This document shows positions 1 to 10,455 of a stretch of 64,000 nt of DNA, piece by piece. Each line of letters opens with the position of its first letter. Within the stretch, counting starts at the first letter, position 1. A program made the translations under genes and the position numbers. This DNA comes from Marisa cornuarietis (lineage: Eukaryota > Mollusca > Gastropoda > Architaenioglossa > Ampullariidae): assembly GCA_004794655.1 (NCBI GenBank), contig SMMW01000033.1, forward strand, positions 2,421,501-2,485,500. Reading direction: 5' to 3'. The notes under the pieces are model-generated. The model had not been told where the DNA came from and searched no databases. It saw only the letters and a list, made by a program, of their open reading frames with translations.

Positions 1-3000
1 AAAGAGAAAAACAGCATACACGTTTTGGGGGATTTCGTCCACTGATATAAATGGGGATCCAGTGGAGATAAAACGAAGTTTAAAAACCCCATTAACTCAA
101 TTGTATTAAATTGCTTAGGTACTTCTTGCAACATTGTAATTGGCAGATCTGCAAGATAACGGTAATTTTAAAACATATAATAACGTTTTTCCCACATTTT
201 CAGCGACGGTATTGTAAGCAAAATAAGGAAAAACTATATTTCTAATACATAATGCGCAACTAGATTTTCCAGGTATATATAAAATGCATCTTCAAGCGCA
301 ATAAGGTACTGCAACTGTGATAATTTGCTAACTTCTGGTAAACCAGTAACCTATATCCTTATCCTTTAAGGTACATTATACTACAATACCAGTGAACTTC
401 GTGTTTAAAGATGCTTTATGTGTATTCTAGTTCAACACTGTAGTCCAACGTTGTGTATTTTATTGGTGACGTTTTGTCACAGAAAGACTTCACTTTAAAA
501 CTGCTAAGCTCAAACATGGCTAGATTATTGTCTACGAAGAGCCATGCCTGCATGGCAAATTTTAAATGTTATTGTAAGAGAAAGTTACAAGACAAACAAA
601 AACACAAAACGAACTGAATCCCCCCCCCTTCTTCAGTTTTGAACGAACGCTTAGTTGTAATTTATAACGTGACTAAAATATAAATCTGCATTAAACGTAT
701 TTATATATATATATATATCAAAAATTTAATTTATGATTTAGAAAAAATAAAGAATTGGACAAATGTACAGCAAATAAACGCTTTCAAAAGGAAAATCTGC
801 TCAGCAAATGCACGACAGAGCTGGTTCACTAATAAGCTCAGTGCTTGCCTGAAATATTGGTCTTTATACTTTGCGTACACGAATCGAATGAACCGACAAC
901 AAGGTGCTCTCGTTATTCTGCTTCCTCTTCACCGCCCTCACCCCATGCCTCGTGCGAGAGGTTACTTGTATGACAGGGGGGTGGTGGGGTGAGTAAATGC
1001 GGTAATAAACATGTTTATGTCCTTGCTCTTCCTCTAATCGCTGTAGGCAGAGGAAGACAGCCCCTCCCCCCCCCCTTACGACTGTTCAGGAGAAACTACT
1101 CCGACCTGCTGCGTAAACAAAGGACAGTCGCACTTCTCGTATGAAATAGGAAAGATCTCCTCACTTTGCCATCATGCCAGACAGGGTCCAGTCGTGCAGT
1201 CATTAAAATTTCACAACAACGTTGACTGTTGTCGGATCACTAAAGTTCTGAGATTAAAATAAAACTTCTAGAGGTGTTTATCTAGCCGATTTTGTCAAAA
1301 ACTAAGAGTGGCATGTAGTATTCTTGAACATGAATAACATGCAAACATATTTCAAACGTGTTTTAAACGATGGGAGATATAACACAAGCTATAAACTATA
1401 TGTGATATACCGCCTTTTTGAAGACCCACGTGTAAACGAAAATGTCAACACGGAAATAAACATCAAAGTGCATCGCCCTTGCTTTTCCGTCTTCCAACTG
1501 GCCAAACTACAACCAGTCGAGACTGTTGATGACGCCCAGTTAACAGATGTGTAGTGTGCGTTCATCACACCTATCATCATTATCATGATTATTCCTCTTC
1601 CAATCATCATAATTGAGATACATACGAGACAAACTCGTCATGCAGTCTGTCATTATCGTCTCTTTCCCCCTCCCTTCCTCTGCAAGCTTTACTTTCTCCT
1701 CCTTCTGTATGTCTACTGGCCTTATGTGCGGCCACGTCGTCCACATTGCAACTTCTACGGCAGTCACAAGGCAGGAGACCCGCTCTGGGCGGAAACGGTT
1801 GTCAAGAGGAGGGTTGTAGGGACTTGGGGGGGAAAGCGGAGGACGGTTGAAGTCGTGTGGACAGGAAGTGCGCAGGAGATGAGAGCGACACCACAGGCGG
1901 CCCCGGCCTTGCAAAATGTCTCCAGCTTTGTCCTACGGCTGTTTTCATGCCTTCTTCACGTGTAGACAAGAGAGCCGAATTCCCTTACACTACATCTACA
2001 TCCGCTATTTCGATTGATTGAACTGCGTACGAGCCACGCGCGGAAGAAATCAGATGAGGAAGCTGTTCAAGGAAACATGACGTCGTGAACAGACGAACTG
2101 TTATCTGGCGATGTAATTTAACGAGGAAAAAAAAGGAAGAAGAAGAAAAAGATGAAAACTAAGTGCACTTATTGAACTCCCATCACGATACAGCATGATG
2201 CAGCACATGCTTTACAACTCTACAGCTTACCGGGACGGACGGGCAGATCGAATAGGGACGTATTCGAAGCTTACCTACCGGAACTGAGAACAACGATGTA
2301 TTGACGCAAACCCTCAGTACAATAATAAGGCACACACACAAATAGGCTGTCGAAGTGGTCAGCAGTTACGAGAGAACGCTCCATGCTGTTTTGACACCCG
2401 GCTGATCCACAGCTGTCCTCCCTGCCAAACACTTACAACAGCACTTGCCGCAGTAAAGTTGATGCTGAGTATGCCGGGTACATGTTCTTATCCAGAGGTC
2501 ACACCCTAGAATGTTTGCGTTCAAATACACGTGCGATGAAACTAAAATCACGGCTTTCTTCGAGCAAGTCAGTAAAAATAAAACGGCAAAACGGTTCAGA
2601 CAAGATTTACGTGTACACGACTATGATAACGCTTTGCTAGATATATACCTACGTTCATATAAATTATGAATGCATGTGTGTATATGCGCATTCAGTTTGC
2701 TTTTTGTAGCGTCCTAAAAGAGGGACATCCGTCCTCTCACAGACGGTCAACTAATGGCCAGCATTTCCCCTTCCCCAGAGTCTCCCCCCCCCCCCGCACT
2801 TACAAACCAGTACAGAACACTACCCCCTTGACGCTGTTGGTGCTCGAGGCCTGACAGTCTCCATGGACACTCTGTGTACGCCGATATCCGCCCTCAGGCC
2901 GCATGGGTGGATAACTGCCAGAGAGAAACCCTTTTCTGGTAATGAGACCAGCGGTCCGACGCGACTCCCAGGATCAGTCCCGGGAAGGAGGGGAAGCAAG

Positions 3001-3648
3001 TGGAGGGTAAAGGGAACAGGGGGTAGATGGGTGGGAAGACAGGCAATGTTTCCCCATCACCACCCTCCTAACTAGACACTGCCACTCGTCTTCCGGTTCC
3101 TGAACGAAACGGCGGGAAAGCCTGCACGCCTTCCAGGCAACGTTGGCGTCACAATATGGCGGCTCTGGACGAGAGATTGCCCAGACAGGAGCAGGCGTGC
3201 CGCGGTTCCCTAATTAACCTCGTTATGGTCATCGTAGCGAGCAAGGAAGCAACAATGGCGGCCCTTGTGTTAACTAGGCACGTGACCTGCACGAGAGCCT
3301 GCCCGCCGTGACGACGCTGCAGTTCTACGAAGCTTATTTTGGACAGGGACCTACGTGTGTAAGTGTTAGGAAGGGAAGGTTATCAAAGGCAGGGTGAAGC
3401 GAGAAAACACACTCCCATTAAACTTTAAAAAAAAGCCAACCTCGATATGAAATTTGTGTATTCCGCATCAAACTTTTTGGCTAAAGCAAAGATTAGTTTG
3501 ACAGACTTCGCGGGATTTTTTGCATAATTCAGTGTTTAGATAATGACAACGAAGAAACTAGACTCTCTCCTTAACCTCTAACCCCCACCCCCAGTCTCTC
3601 TCTCTCTCTCTAGATTCTTTAATAATAGTAGTATTGGTAATAATCGAG
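1..3648. other. No gene recognised; CpG-rich stretch near 3.1-3.3 kb
   Basis: AT-rich sequence with a short (AT)n at about 701-718 and C-runs at about 620, 1062 and 2785. The open frames here (for example 1585-1965 plus and 1540-1914 minus) overlap in both directions, show no domain I recognise and lack convincing splice borders. If the Mkx terminal exon lies beyond the window this whole stretch would be intron. From about 3090 to 3330 the sequence becomes GC- and CpG-rich; see the separate entry. Confidence 0.6.
3090..3330. promoter_or_regulatory. CpG-rich patch with two ATGGCGGC (YY1-like) sites
   Basis: Two copies of an AAnATGGCGGC-like motif stand at 3153-3163 and about 3252-3262, about 100 bp apart, with GGCACGTGAC (an E-box) just downstream at about 3278. 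The local base composition differs from the AT-rich surroundings. In animals this combination is common at promoters, but no adjoining first exon was identified, so promoter function is only a possibility. Confidence 0.3.
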
Positions 3649-4238
3649 ACCGGTCGATTTGACCATTCGACGATCCGACCACCGCAGGACCGATTCGTCC
3701 ATAGCCGGTTCGACCACTCCCCATGACATCATCACCCATGCGATGACTCAGCCACAAAATAAATGAATTTAATTTAGTCTCCGTTATTGGCATTTGTTAT
3801 TTTGTGTGTGAGTGTGTGTGGATCCGAGTTAATATAAATAAAAGCTGTCAACATATTCTAACATCTTTCCATTTTTAACGCTTCATTATTTTAAAAAGTG
3901 TGTCCCTGAACCACACCGGCAGCTTTGCTACTGTGTAAATTAAATTAAGCAAAAAATCTTTGTTTTTTTTCTCGCTCATACATAGATATTCCTTCGTAAC
4001 GTCTAACAGCGTCTACTTTTCATTTGATAACAATGGAGGCTGACTTAAGCATACCACGTGACGAATTTGTATAGAAAGATATTTTCTTTTGTATGCATAC
4101 AACGATCAGCAAATGTGTCAGTACACTGTTTAAGAACTTCTGTACTCGGTGGTCAATTCGACTCAGGATAATGGTCGAATCGACTCGTGGGTGGTGGAAT
4201 CAACTTGGTCGAATCGTTAAATGGTCGAAACGACCGGT
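3649..4238. mobile_element. Non-autonomous DNA transposon (MITE-like) with about 90-bp inverted repeats
   Basis: The left end reads ACCGGTCGATTTGACCATT and the reverse complement of the right end reads ACCGGTCGTTTCGACCATT, followed by CGACGATCCGACCA and TAACGATTCGACCA respectively. Looser similarity built from repeated GATTCGACCA words extends to about 3735 on the left and from about 4149 on the right. The roughly 410-bp interior is AT-rich and codes for nothing recognisable. Immediate flanks share only AG, so the target duplication is unclear and the superfamily cannot be named. The TIRs differ at several bases, so the copy is not recent. Confidence 0.72.
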
Positions 4239-4299
4239 AGCCTTACATAATCATTTACCATCAATCAAATCTCTTCTTCTTCCCCCTTTCTCTCTCCCT

Positions 4300-4300
<1 letters not shown>

Positions 4301-4338
<38 letters not shown>

Positions 4339-4362
4339 TTCACACACACACACATACACACT
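4301..4362. repeat. (CA)n microsatellite
   Basis: Seventeen AC units at 4301-4334 followed by shorter interrupted CA runs to about 4362. It lies between the TIR element and a SINE remnant and causes the spurious Thr/His open frame seen there. Confidence 0.97.
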
Positions 4363-4374
4363 TCACACGCGCGA

Positions 4375-4460
4375 TGGAGGAAATACAGCCAGGGTTCAAC
4401 CCTGTAAATAGGTGTCACATTCAGAGACATAAGTCTCAGAGCCGAGATAAGAACCATGAC
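4375..4460 (-). mobile_element. Degraded tRNA-derived SINE fragment
   Basis: The stretch CCCTGTAAATAGGTGTCACA and what follows (CAGAGACATAAG then GAGATAAGAACC) aligns by eye with the better preserved SINE at 37258-37441 (CCCTGTAAACAGATGCCACA, then CAGAGAAAGAAC, then GAGACGAGAACTGAACC). The minus strand therefore holds a worn box-B-like GGTTCTTATCTC. The box A head is not recognisable. A perfect 7-bp-armed palindrome CAGGGTTCAACCCTG sits at 4390-4404. Confidence 0.55.
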
Positions 4461-7034
4461 ACCTAAACCGCAAGACATTTGATAAAACTTCTGGTACTGT
4501 CTTTAACACCATTTACACTTGCAAAACAAGGGTCGGCGAAATAGATAGAAATGAAAGCAAAGAAGAAATTTAAACTAGACAACAAATAAACAGAAATAAA
4601 TAAACAGTTAAACAAACGGACAGATGAATACCGAGAAGCAGATAGAATCGAAATGTCTGCCACGTTCTCTGGCTCCCCCATACCCCACACCACCATCAAA
4701 AAGATAAAAGCAGAAAAAAATCTTTAATGTTGTATGTGTCACAGCTCCCCGAGGCATTCCAAACCGCTCACAAACATACTCAGCATCAATATTTCTTTAG
4801 ACTTATTTATCATTCGACCTGTCACACAGCACATTGCAAGGACATTGCTTTGCGATATAAAACGTAAGCAAAGGCGTAACACCTGTAAGAGATAAAAGAC
4901 CGCAATACTCCTTTCATGTCGATTGAGGAGGGGAGGGGTGAAATGCCCCCCCCGCAGTCTTATCCTTGTTGACATCACGCATGGCTGCAGCAGCATCGTA
5001 TTTTCAGTTCATGATCTACAAATTCTACTTATTCTCATTTTTGTGTAAACTTGCACATTATATTTAGATGTGCAAGCACACACACGGCCTAAACATACAC
5101 ATTATATTTTATATCTTATATACATGTGTGCGTGTGTGTGGACCTGGATGAATATAAACCTTTTGCATACTTTGAGTGACAAAGATTAGATAAAAAGATG
5201 GAATGCTTTCTCCAATATGTGACACAAAACGTATGAAAGCTGGATACAGCCATTACAAGGAAGCCAGCCTGCACGGTCAAGTTTAGTGCAGTCAAAGTAC
5301 AAAAGAAAGATAAAATCGCAGATCTTTTCTGTGATAAGTATTACAAATAAACATCAAAAACTAACTTTTTTTACGCTTTTGTGCAATCTTAAGGACAATC
5401 GCTGGTGAACGTCTGATGGAGATACGAGTTTACTGTTGTTTTCCTCCTGTCGGCCTAATTAGCATTGTTACACCGAATTTCTGACTGTCGCGGTTTTGTT
5501 TGTTCTTTTTTTTGTCCACTGATATAAAACCCTATCTCCGTCAAAAGATTAATGGCAGAAATCTCCGTTTGAAAATCAACAGCTTGCATCTTTAAATTTT
5601 ATACCCGCAACATTAATTGAAAACCGCAGAAGGTATCACATCTCAACAGGAAGTGACAACCACTTTCATTACATAAATTTCCTAGTAATACATTTGTTTC
5701 AACTGATAACGACAGAATCCTTCGTAGAGAAAGAGCTTTGACAAATGACGAAACAAACCGAAAGGGGCCAATATTTAGAGAACAAAGAATCGGTAAATTG
5801 GAGGAAGAAGAGGGATATGGAGGCGCTACACCTCCAATAAATCTTAAAGTGGTTTTAATTGCCAGCGTCGTGACCTGCTGGGGATGAAAATGAACTTCAG
5901 ATGTTCTCAGTGGGGAACCGAAGCCTATAAACCATTGGGCTCCCGAGTTCTGTACACGACATCTGATGACGACGCACATGACATTTTATGATGATGCATT
6001 CCCTTTATTGCCTTATGCACCAGATGTGTTCTGTGGGAAATAACCTCTTCTCTTTGCCCTCACTGTTTAATCTTGAAACATCTCTCCCAATCATTTCTTA
6101 AACATGTCAAGAAAAGTCAAATAAATAACTACTACATCTTTCTAAAACAAAAACAACTTTGAATAAAGACGTCATTTCGCATCGATATTTTCATCAAGTT
6201 CGTTTTCACCAAACGTTAACAGATTCGAAAACAAGGAAAATGTCAAAAGTGCATCATGCCATGCAGGGAAAATGAACCTGGACGTTATGTTCCGCGGGCA
6301 CTTCTGCTGACGACGGCAGATTGACAATTTTATGGCCAGCTGTACACAGGCATGTGAGTTTTATTATGTAAGTGCCTTAAGCATCTGACAGAATTTACAT
6401 TACGAGATAAGCATCACAGAGGTATGCAGCAGCTTAATGCGTCTGCACCAATCATAAAAAGGGAGAAAAAACGCAGAAGAATTAAACATCTTTCAAGCTT
6501 TATGAAATTCTGAGTTAAGCTAAAACTTCCTTTTCGGCGTATGTATTCTAAAAATTATTTATATTTTAAAACACTTTAAAATTTACTCGCTCTGCTTAAC
6601 GATTGCATAGTTTTTCAGTTCAGGTTTAAAAGAAAATGACCGGATTTATCTTCCCATCACGGTGCCTTAAGGTTCCCCACTTGACACAAGTTTGCGCATC
6701 TCCTGAAAGATAAATCCTTGTGGCGAGTGCAAAGACTTGGAACTATATCCTCCCAACCATCTATTTTCTCTGCGCCCAATCTCACATTTGGACGCAGATA
6801 AAAAAAAAACCTAGCGTGTACATGACACATTTCTCCTCCCGATTCCTGCTTGTGTCCTGTCCTTCACACTAGCTTTACGCACCCCTTACTTTTAAAATTG
6901 ATGTTTCCTGAGACGTAGGGAGGAAAGTCCGTGAACACAGAGAACATAAGGCTATAAATAAACCTGCTGGTTTCAAAATTGAGTTAGTATATTATACAGT
7001 GTTCGCATTCGGAAAACTTTTAATTTTTATATCT
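4461..7034. other. No gene seen
   Basis: AT-rich sequence with no recognisable exon, element end or RNA gene. Short CA/TG runs occur at about 5079 and 5126. The minus-strand frame at 5599-5979 has no recognisable domain and no family resemblance. Confidence 0.55.
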
Positions 7035-7076
7035 CCTCTCTCTCTCTTTCTCTCTCTCACACACACACACACACAC
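7035..7076. repeat. Compound (CT)n(CA)n microsatellite next to an Mkx splice donor
   Basis: A (TC)n tract with single-base interruptions passes into nine AC units. On the Mkx (minus) strand the RNA would read (UG)n then (GA)n, starting 11 bases into the intron that follows the exon ending at 7088. Confidence 0.95.
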
Positions 7077-7087
7077 GGAGCACAAAC

Positions 7088-7229
7088 CTTCTTGCATGTC
7101 GTGGTGCATCTCGTGTGCCGGTGACGACACGGACGACGTTGACATGTCCTCGATGTCACGTGACCCCGTGGACGACGAGTGATGTCGGTCACGTGACTTG
7201 GCCACGGCGTCCTCGTCAAGGATAATGGG
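7088..7229 (-). CDS. Mkx: Mkx coding exon: Ser/Asp-rich segment, last exon seen
   Basis: The exon starts in phase 0 after gctcgttgcag and reads PIILDEDAVAKSRDRHHSSS then TGSRDIEDMSTSSVSSPAHE then MHHDMQE, ending with one base of the next codon (47 codons plus G). The basic-Ser-acidic-Ser order resembles the region after the RYLND block in vertebrate Mkx. The donor GAAG|gtttgt is weak at positions +3 and +4. If it were not used, the frame would run into the adjacent (GT)n/(GA)n repeat and stop near 7020, giving a meaningless Cys/Val and Arg/Glu tail. Splicing to a terminal exon is more likely. I looked by eye for the family's C-terminal motif (around WKEIxAAxALTxLA) on the minus strand from 1 to 7000 and did not find it, so the 3' exon may lie left of the window. 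Confidence 0.84.
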
Positions 7230-7340
7230 CTGCAACGAGCATGTTCATTAGCGCCGTTAGCACGCAGCGTGTGGGCTGCAATGAACGTGGTCATCAGCGA
7301 CATCAAAGTTCAAGTCTGCAACGAGCATGTTCCAGCAGTG
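7230..7340 (-). repeat. Triplicated unit containing the splice acceptor
   Basis: On the plus strand the unit begins CTGCAAcGAgCATGttC and recurs at about 7230, 7276 and 7316, spaced 46 and 40 bp. Read on the minus strand this gives three successive acceptor-like ends (..GTTGCAG or ..ATTGCAG). The outer acceptor is followed by ACT TGA, an immediate stop, and the middle one is out of frame by one base. Only the innermost, at 7229, keeps phase 0 with the preceding Mkx exon. Confidence 0.7.
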
Positions 7341-7977
7341 AAATATCTGCTTCAACACTATTACAGGTCTGTTCCGATGTGAAGACGCGAAGGAAGTAAA
7401 AAGGATGGGAGATAGTTTCAGCATGTCTTCTTTCTAGAACTTTTGTTGTTGAGTTTCTTCCACCATTCTCCGGGGACTTTTCTTATCAAAGCTTGTTTTT
7501 AGCAATCACTCCATTTATTATTATTTTGTTGTATTCGATATTTTATTTTTCCGGAATCTTCTGAGTGACTCCGTGAGTATCAAACGATGGGTACGAACAA
7601 CGACTATAAAAGTTTTCTGCGCATATCTGATGGCTGTGATGGAGCCACACGGCAGACTGGGCTTGGCTTTGCATATATAAAACCTCGAGAACATCCTACC
7701 ATCAATGTATTCAATATAATCTGTTAATTTCAGCAAAACTTAAGATTGAAAGACAAACTTCATTTAAAAAAAAAAGTCTTCACTTCCAGCTTCCTTTTCG
7801 TTCTGACAGCAATTTCCACACTTCTTCTCGAGCCTTCACTAGTTGGCAAATTTGCGAAAGCTACGTCCAACAGGGAGGAAAAGAGAGTCGGAGGGAGGGA
7901 GCGCGGAGGGGATGGATGAAAGCACGCCGTCTGAAACGGAAGGCTGACGGAAACGATTTCTGCTGATGATGTCATAC

Positions 7978-8175
7978 CTGGTGGTGGGCGTCACTGAGGT
8001 AGCGATGAAGGATGGAGTGTTTATATTTAGGGAAGCTGGAGCACGTATCCATGTCAACACCTGGGTATTGGCTGCCAGTCACGGGGCCGCACGTGCTGTT
8101 TGGCTGCTGCTGTTGCTGCTGCTGATTCTGATGGGGGTGGTGGTGATAAAGCTGCTGCTGTTGATGCCTCATCTG
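7978..8175 (-). CDS. Mkx: Mkx coding exon: Gln/His-rich plus conserved KYKHSILHRYLSD block
   Basis: This is a 198-bp, phase 0 to phase 0 exon of 66 codons. The acceptor is gtttccaatccag above 8175 and the donor CAG|gtatga below 7978. It begins QMRHQQQQLYHHHPHQNQ followed by a seven-glutamine run coded by CAG/CAA, then PNSTCGPVTGSQYPGVDMDT and CSSFPKYKHSILHRYLSDAH. The KYKHSILHRYLSD block matches the conserved KYK(S)xLLxRYLND motif that I recall in the C-terminal half of vertebrate Mkx, a region linked to transcriptional repression there. The Gln and His runs are low-complexity and probably length-polymorphic. The plus strand also shows an open frame here (7966-8283), which is a shadow of this exon. 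Confidence 0.9.
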
Positions 8176-9105
8176 CTGGATTGGAAACAGACTTCATACA
8201 TTCATTTTATTTGCCTCATCCAGCATTGTTTTAAGATGAAATCTTGGAAACAATTGAGGCGACAAACACACACAAACACGTAACTCTGAGAAAGATTTTA
8301 AGGAGAAAGAAAAGAGAAATGAGAGAGTTGAGGGGGGGGGGACTAGAAGGTGAGCAGGAGCCAAATGCACAGGTCAAAGTACTACAGTGGAAAATTTTGT
8401 TTTTTCAACACCAGTCACATTTTCAACATGTTCTTTTCTTATTTCGTTATTTTTCTATAACTAGATGAGAAAGCTTCCTTTAAAAAAAAATCACTTTCTA
8501 ATTCTGCTTATAGTCTCCATCGTTACATCAGTCCTTGTTCGAGTCAAACCCTAACCCCAGGCATCAACTATTATGGTTATTTTCTTCCACCGGAATTCTG
8601 TAAATTACCATTAATATCAAACTATTGTCTCTGTTTCTCCTTCGAAGAAGTGTGAAAACAAACACACGCAGTTGAATCAAATGTCACACTTCTTTAAAGC
8701 AGTCACGACAGCTATAGTCATGTATACCCCTCGGATCAGTTGCACAACAGGTTTCGAATTTTAAACCCATTTAGGTCTTAAGTTTAAAAAGTTTCAATAC
8801 TACGATTTTGAATGGCTGAAAGGCAGTTTATTAAATCACTTCTAAATTGGTTTCTAGATATAAACATTTTGAAAGGTTTCGACTGAGACCCGGAGCCAAA
8901 ACAAGAAAAAGCATACAGAATGAGATCTCACGTCAAAATTTAGAGCTGATGTTCTCAAAAGTCAGGACCGTTGAACGGGCGAGCCCCGAAGGTCCAGAAG
9001 CTGAAGTCTACTCACTGTTCGCAAATTAGCTTGTGGAAAGTCGGAGCGCCATCTACCCGCAGCATTGAATGTGACTGCGCTGCCAGCATTCTCCGTGTCG
9101 GCTAA

Positions 9106-9131
9106 TGTATCCTAATGTATCCTAATGCATC
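9106..9131. repeat. Three tandem 10-bp units (TAATGTATCC)
   Basis: TAATGTATCC occurs twice and then as TAATGCATCA, inside the 1,488-bp Mkx intron (8176-9663). Confidence 0.85.
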
Positions 9132-9663
9132 AAACGGTCGGGGAAGTCAATAAAAGCAACAACAAAAAAATCCTTTAAAAGCATCCGTCTTTTATCCACT
9201 CGGCGCGGATGGTGGGTAGTGACTAGAGAGAAGGTAGAAAGGAAGAGGAAATTACAAGGCTCGAATGGGAGTTTGGGAGGAGGGGGAGTCAGCCCTCTAT
9301 TCCCGGCCAGTGGAGAGGTTAGCGCAGACATGAGAAAAATAGGCGCGCATTACTTTCACGATACTGTATATAGAATGTTGCTGGCTCTATCACACTAACT
9401 CATGACAACATAAAAGGAACATGCACTAAGAAAAAAACTTTGGAAACATGGTTTCTAAACCACCACCAGTTCATTCGGGTAAGGGTATGGGTGCGGCAAC
9501 AGACTGACGAGGAAAAAAAGGAGCGGAACAAATTATGGGAGGTAATAACAAAAAGATGAGGAATTGAGTGTCAATATCTCCCCCTCCCGTTACCCCCTTA
9601 GACACTTGTGATCCAAATGCGACTTTACTGCCAATGTTGCTGTTACCAACACTGCTCACTCAC

Positions 9664-9869
9664 CTGGTAACTATTGGGGCTTTGATTTTGATGTATACTG
9701 CTGCTATGGCTGCTGCTACTGCTGCTGCTACCGATGCTGCCACTGTGATTAGTGCTGCATACATCCCGGGAACCAAGGGCTGCAACCACAACGTCTGGAG
9801 TGGCTGTGCGAGATGACGATGCCAGGCTGTCTGTCACATCATCGTGGAATGTGTCGCTTTGTCTGTGAT
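9664..9869 (-). CDS. Mkx: Mkx coding exon: Ser-rich linker
   Basis: The acceptor gaattgttgcag lies just above 9869 and the donor CAG|gtgagt just below 9664. The first two bases complete the phase-1 codon left at 19101 (G plus AT gives Asp), followed by 68 whole codons, so the exon ends in phase 0. The product is acidic at first (DHRQSDTFHDDVTDSLASSS), then has a hydrophobic patch TPDVVVAALGSRDVCSTNHS, then a run of serines coded mainly by AGC (SGSIGSSSSSSSHSSS), ending IHQNQSPNSYQ. There is no DNA-binding motif; this is probably a flexible linker and its function is unknown. Assignment rests on phase continuity, strong splice borders and position between clear Mkx exons rather than on sequence identity. 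Confidence 0.85.
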
Positions 9870-10195
9870 CTGCAACAATTCAAATCCTAGTTTTAGCTGA
9901 CAGGAGAACCTCTGAACTTTGTCTGCCAGCATGCAGCTTAGGAAATTTAAAACAAAGGGTGAGATGGGGATTGATAATTTTTACTCTTTTGTAACGTGAT
10001 GAATAATTAACGGTAAGTCTCGTAAGCATACTTACACACGAATGAATTCCTTCTAACTAGGTGGTATTTCTAAAATCATTTGTATCGTTACAAAACTGGA
10101 AAACTGCAGATGATGTCATATCTACCTTTGGTTAATGCAAGTATTCAAGACATCTCAATATATTTATAAATAACACCAATTAGGTAAATGAGTAG

Positions 10196-10455
10196 CATTA
10201 TGTTTATTACATTGTGTTTATTACATTATGTTTATTACATTATGTGTACTACTCAATATTTATTACAGCATTATATTAAATCGCGACTATTACATAAAGT
10301 TTATCACACATCATATCTATTGCGGCATGTTTATTACATCACGTCTAGTAAATAATATCAAATACGTTGTGTTTATTGCAGAACATCTCCTGCATTGTGT
10401 CTATGATATCGTATTGGTTATCTAGTGTCTATAACATCATTTCTATTACATCATG
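10196..10455 (+). repeat. Degenerate minisatellite, unit about 14 bp
   Basis: The first units are near-identical (ATTATGTTTATTAC, ATTGTGTTTATTAC, ATTATGTTTATTAC). The array then decays through variants such as ATCATATCTATTGC and ATCATTTCTATTAC, ending near ATCATGG. Order and spacing stay recognisable for about 260 bp. Confidence 0.8.

Noticed and set aside
7020..7087. Read-through of the last visible Mkx exon to a stop near 7020
   Set aside because: It would add a microsatellite-coded Cys/Val and Arg/Glu tail and lose the expected C-terminal region; a donor, though weak, is present at 7088.
7966..8283. Plus-strand frame with a long Leu run
   Set aside because: Antisense shadow of the Gln/His-rich Mkx exon; CTG is the complement of CAG.
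8560..8580. Telomere-like CCCTAA words
   Set aside because: Only one and a half units; chance occurrence.
9568..9816. Plus-strand Ala/Thr-rich frame
   Set aside because: Antisense shadow of the Ser-rich Mkx exon, which has matching splice phases.
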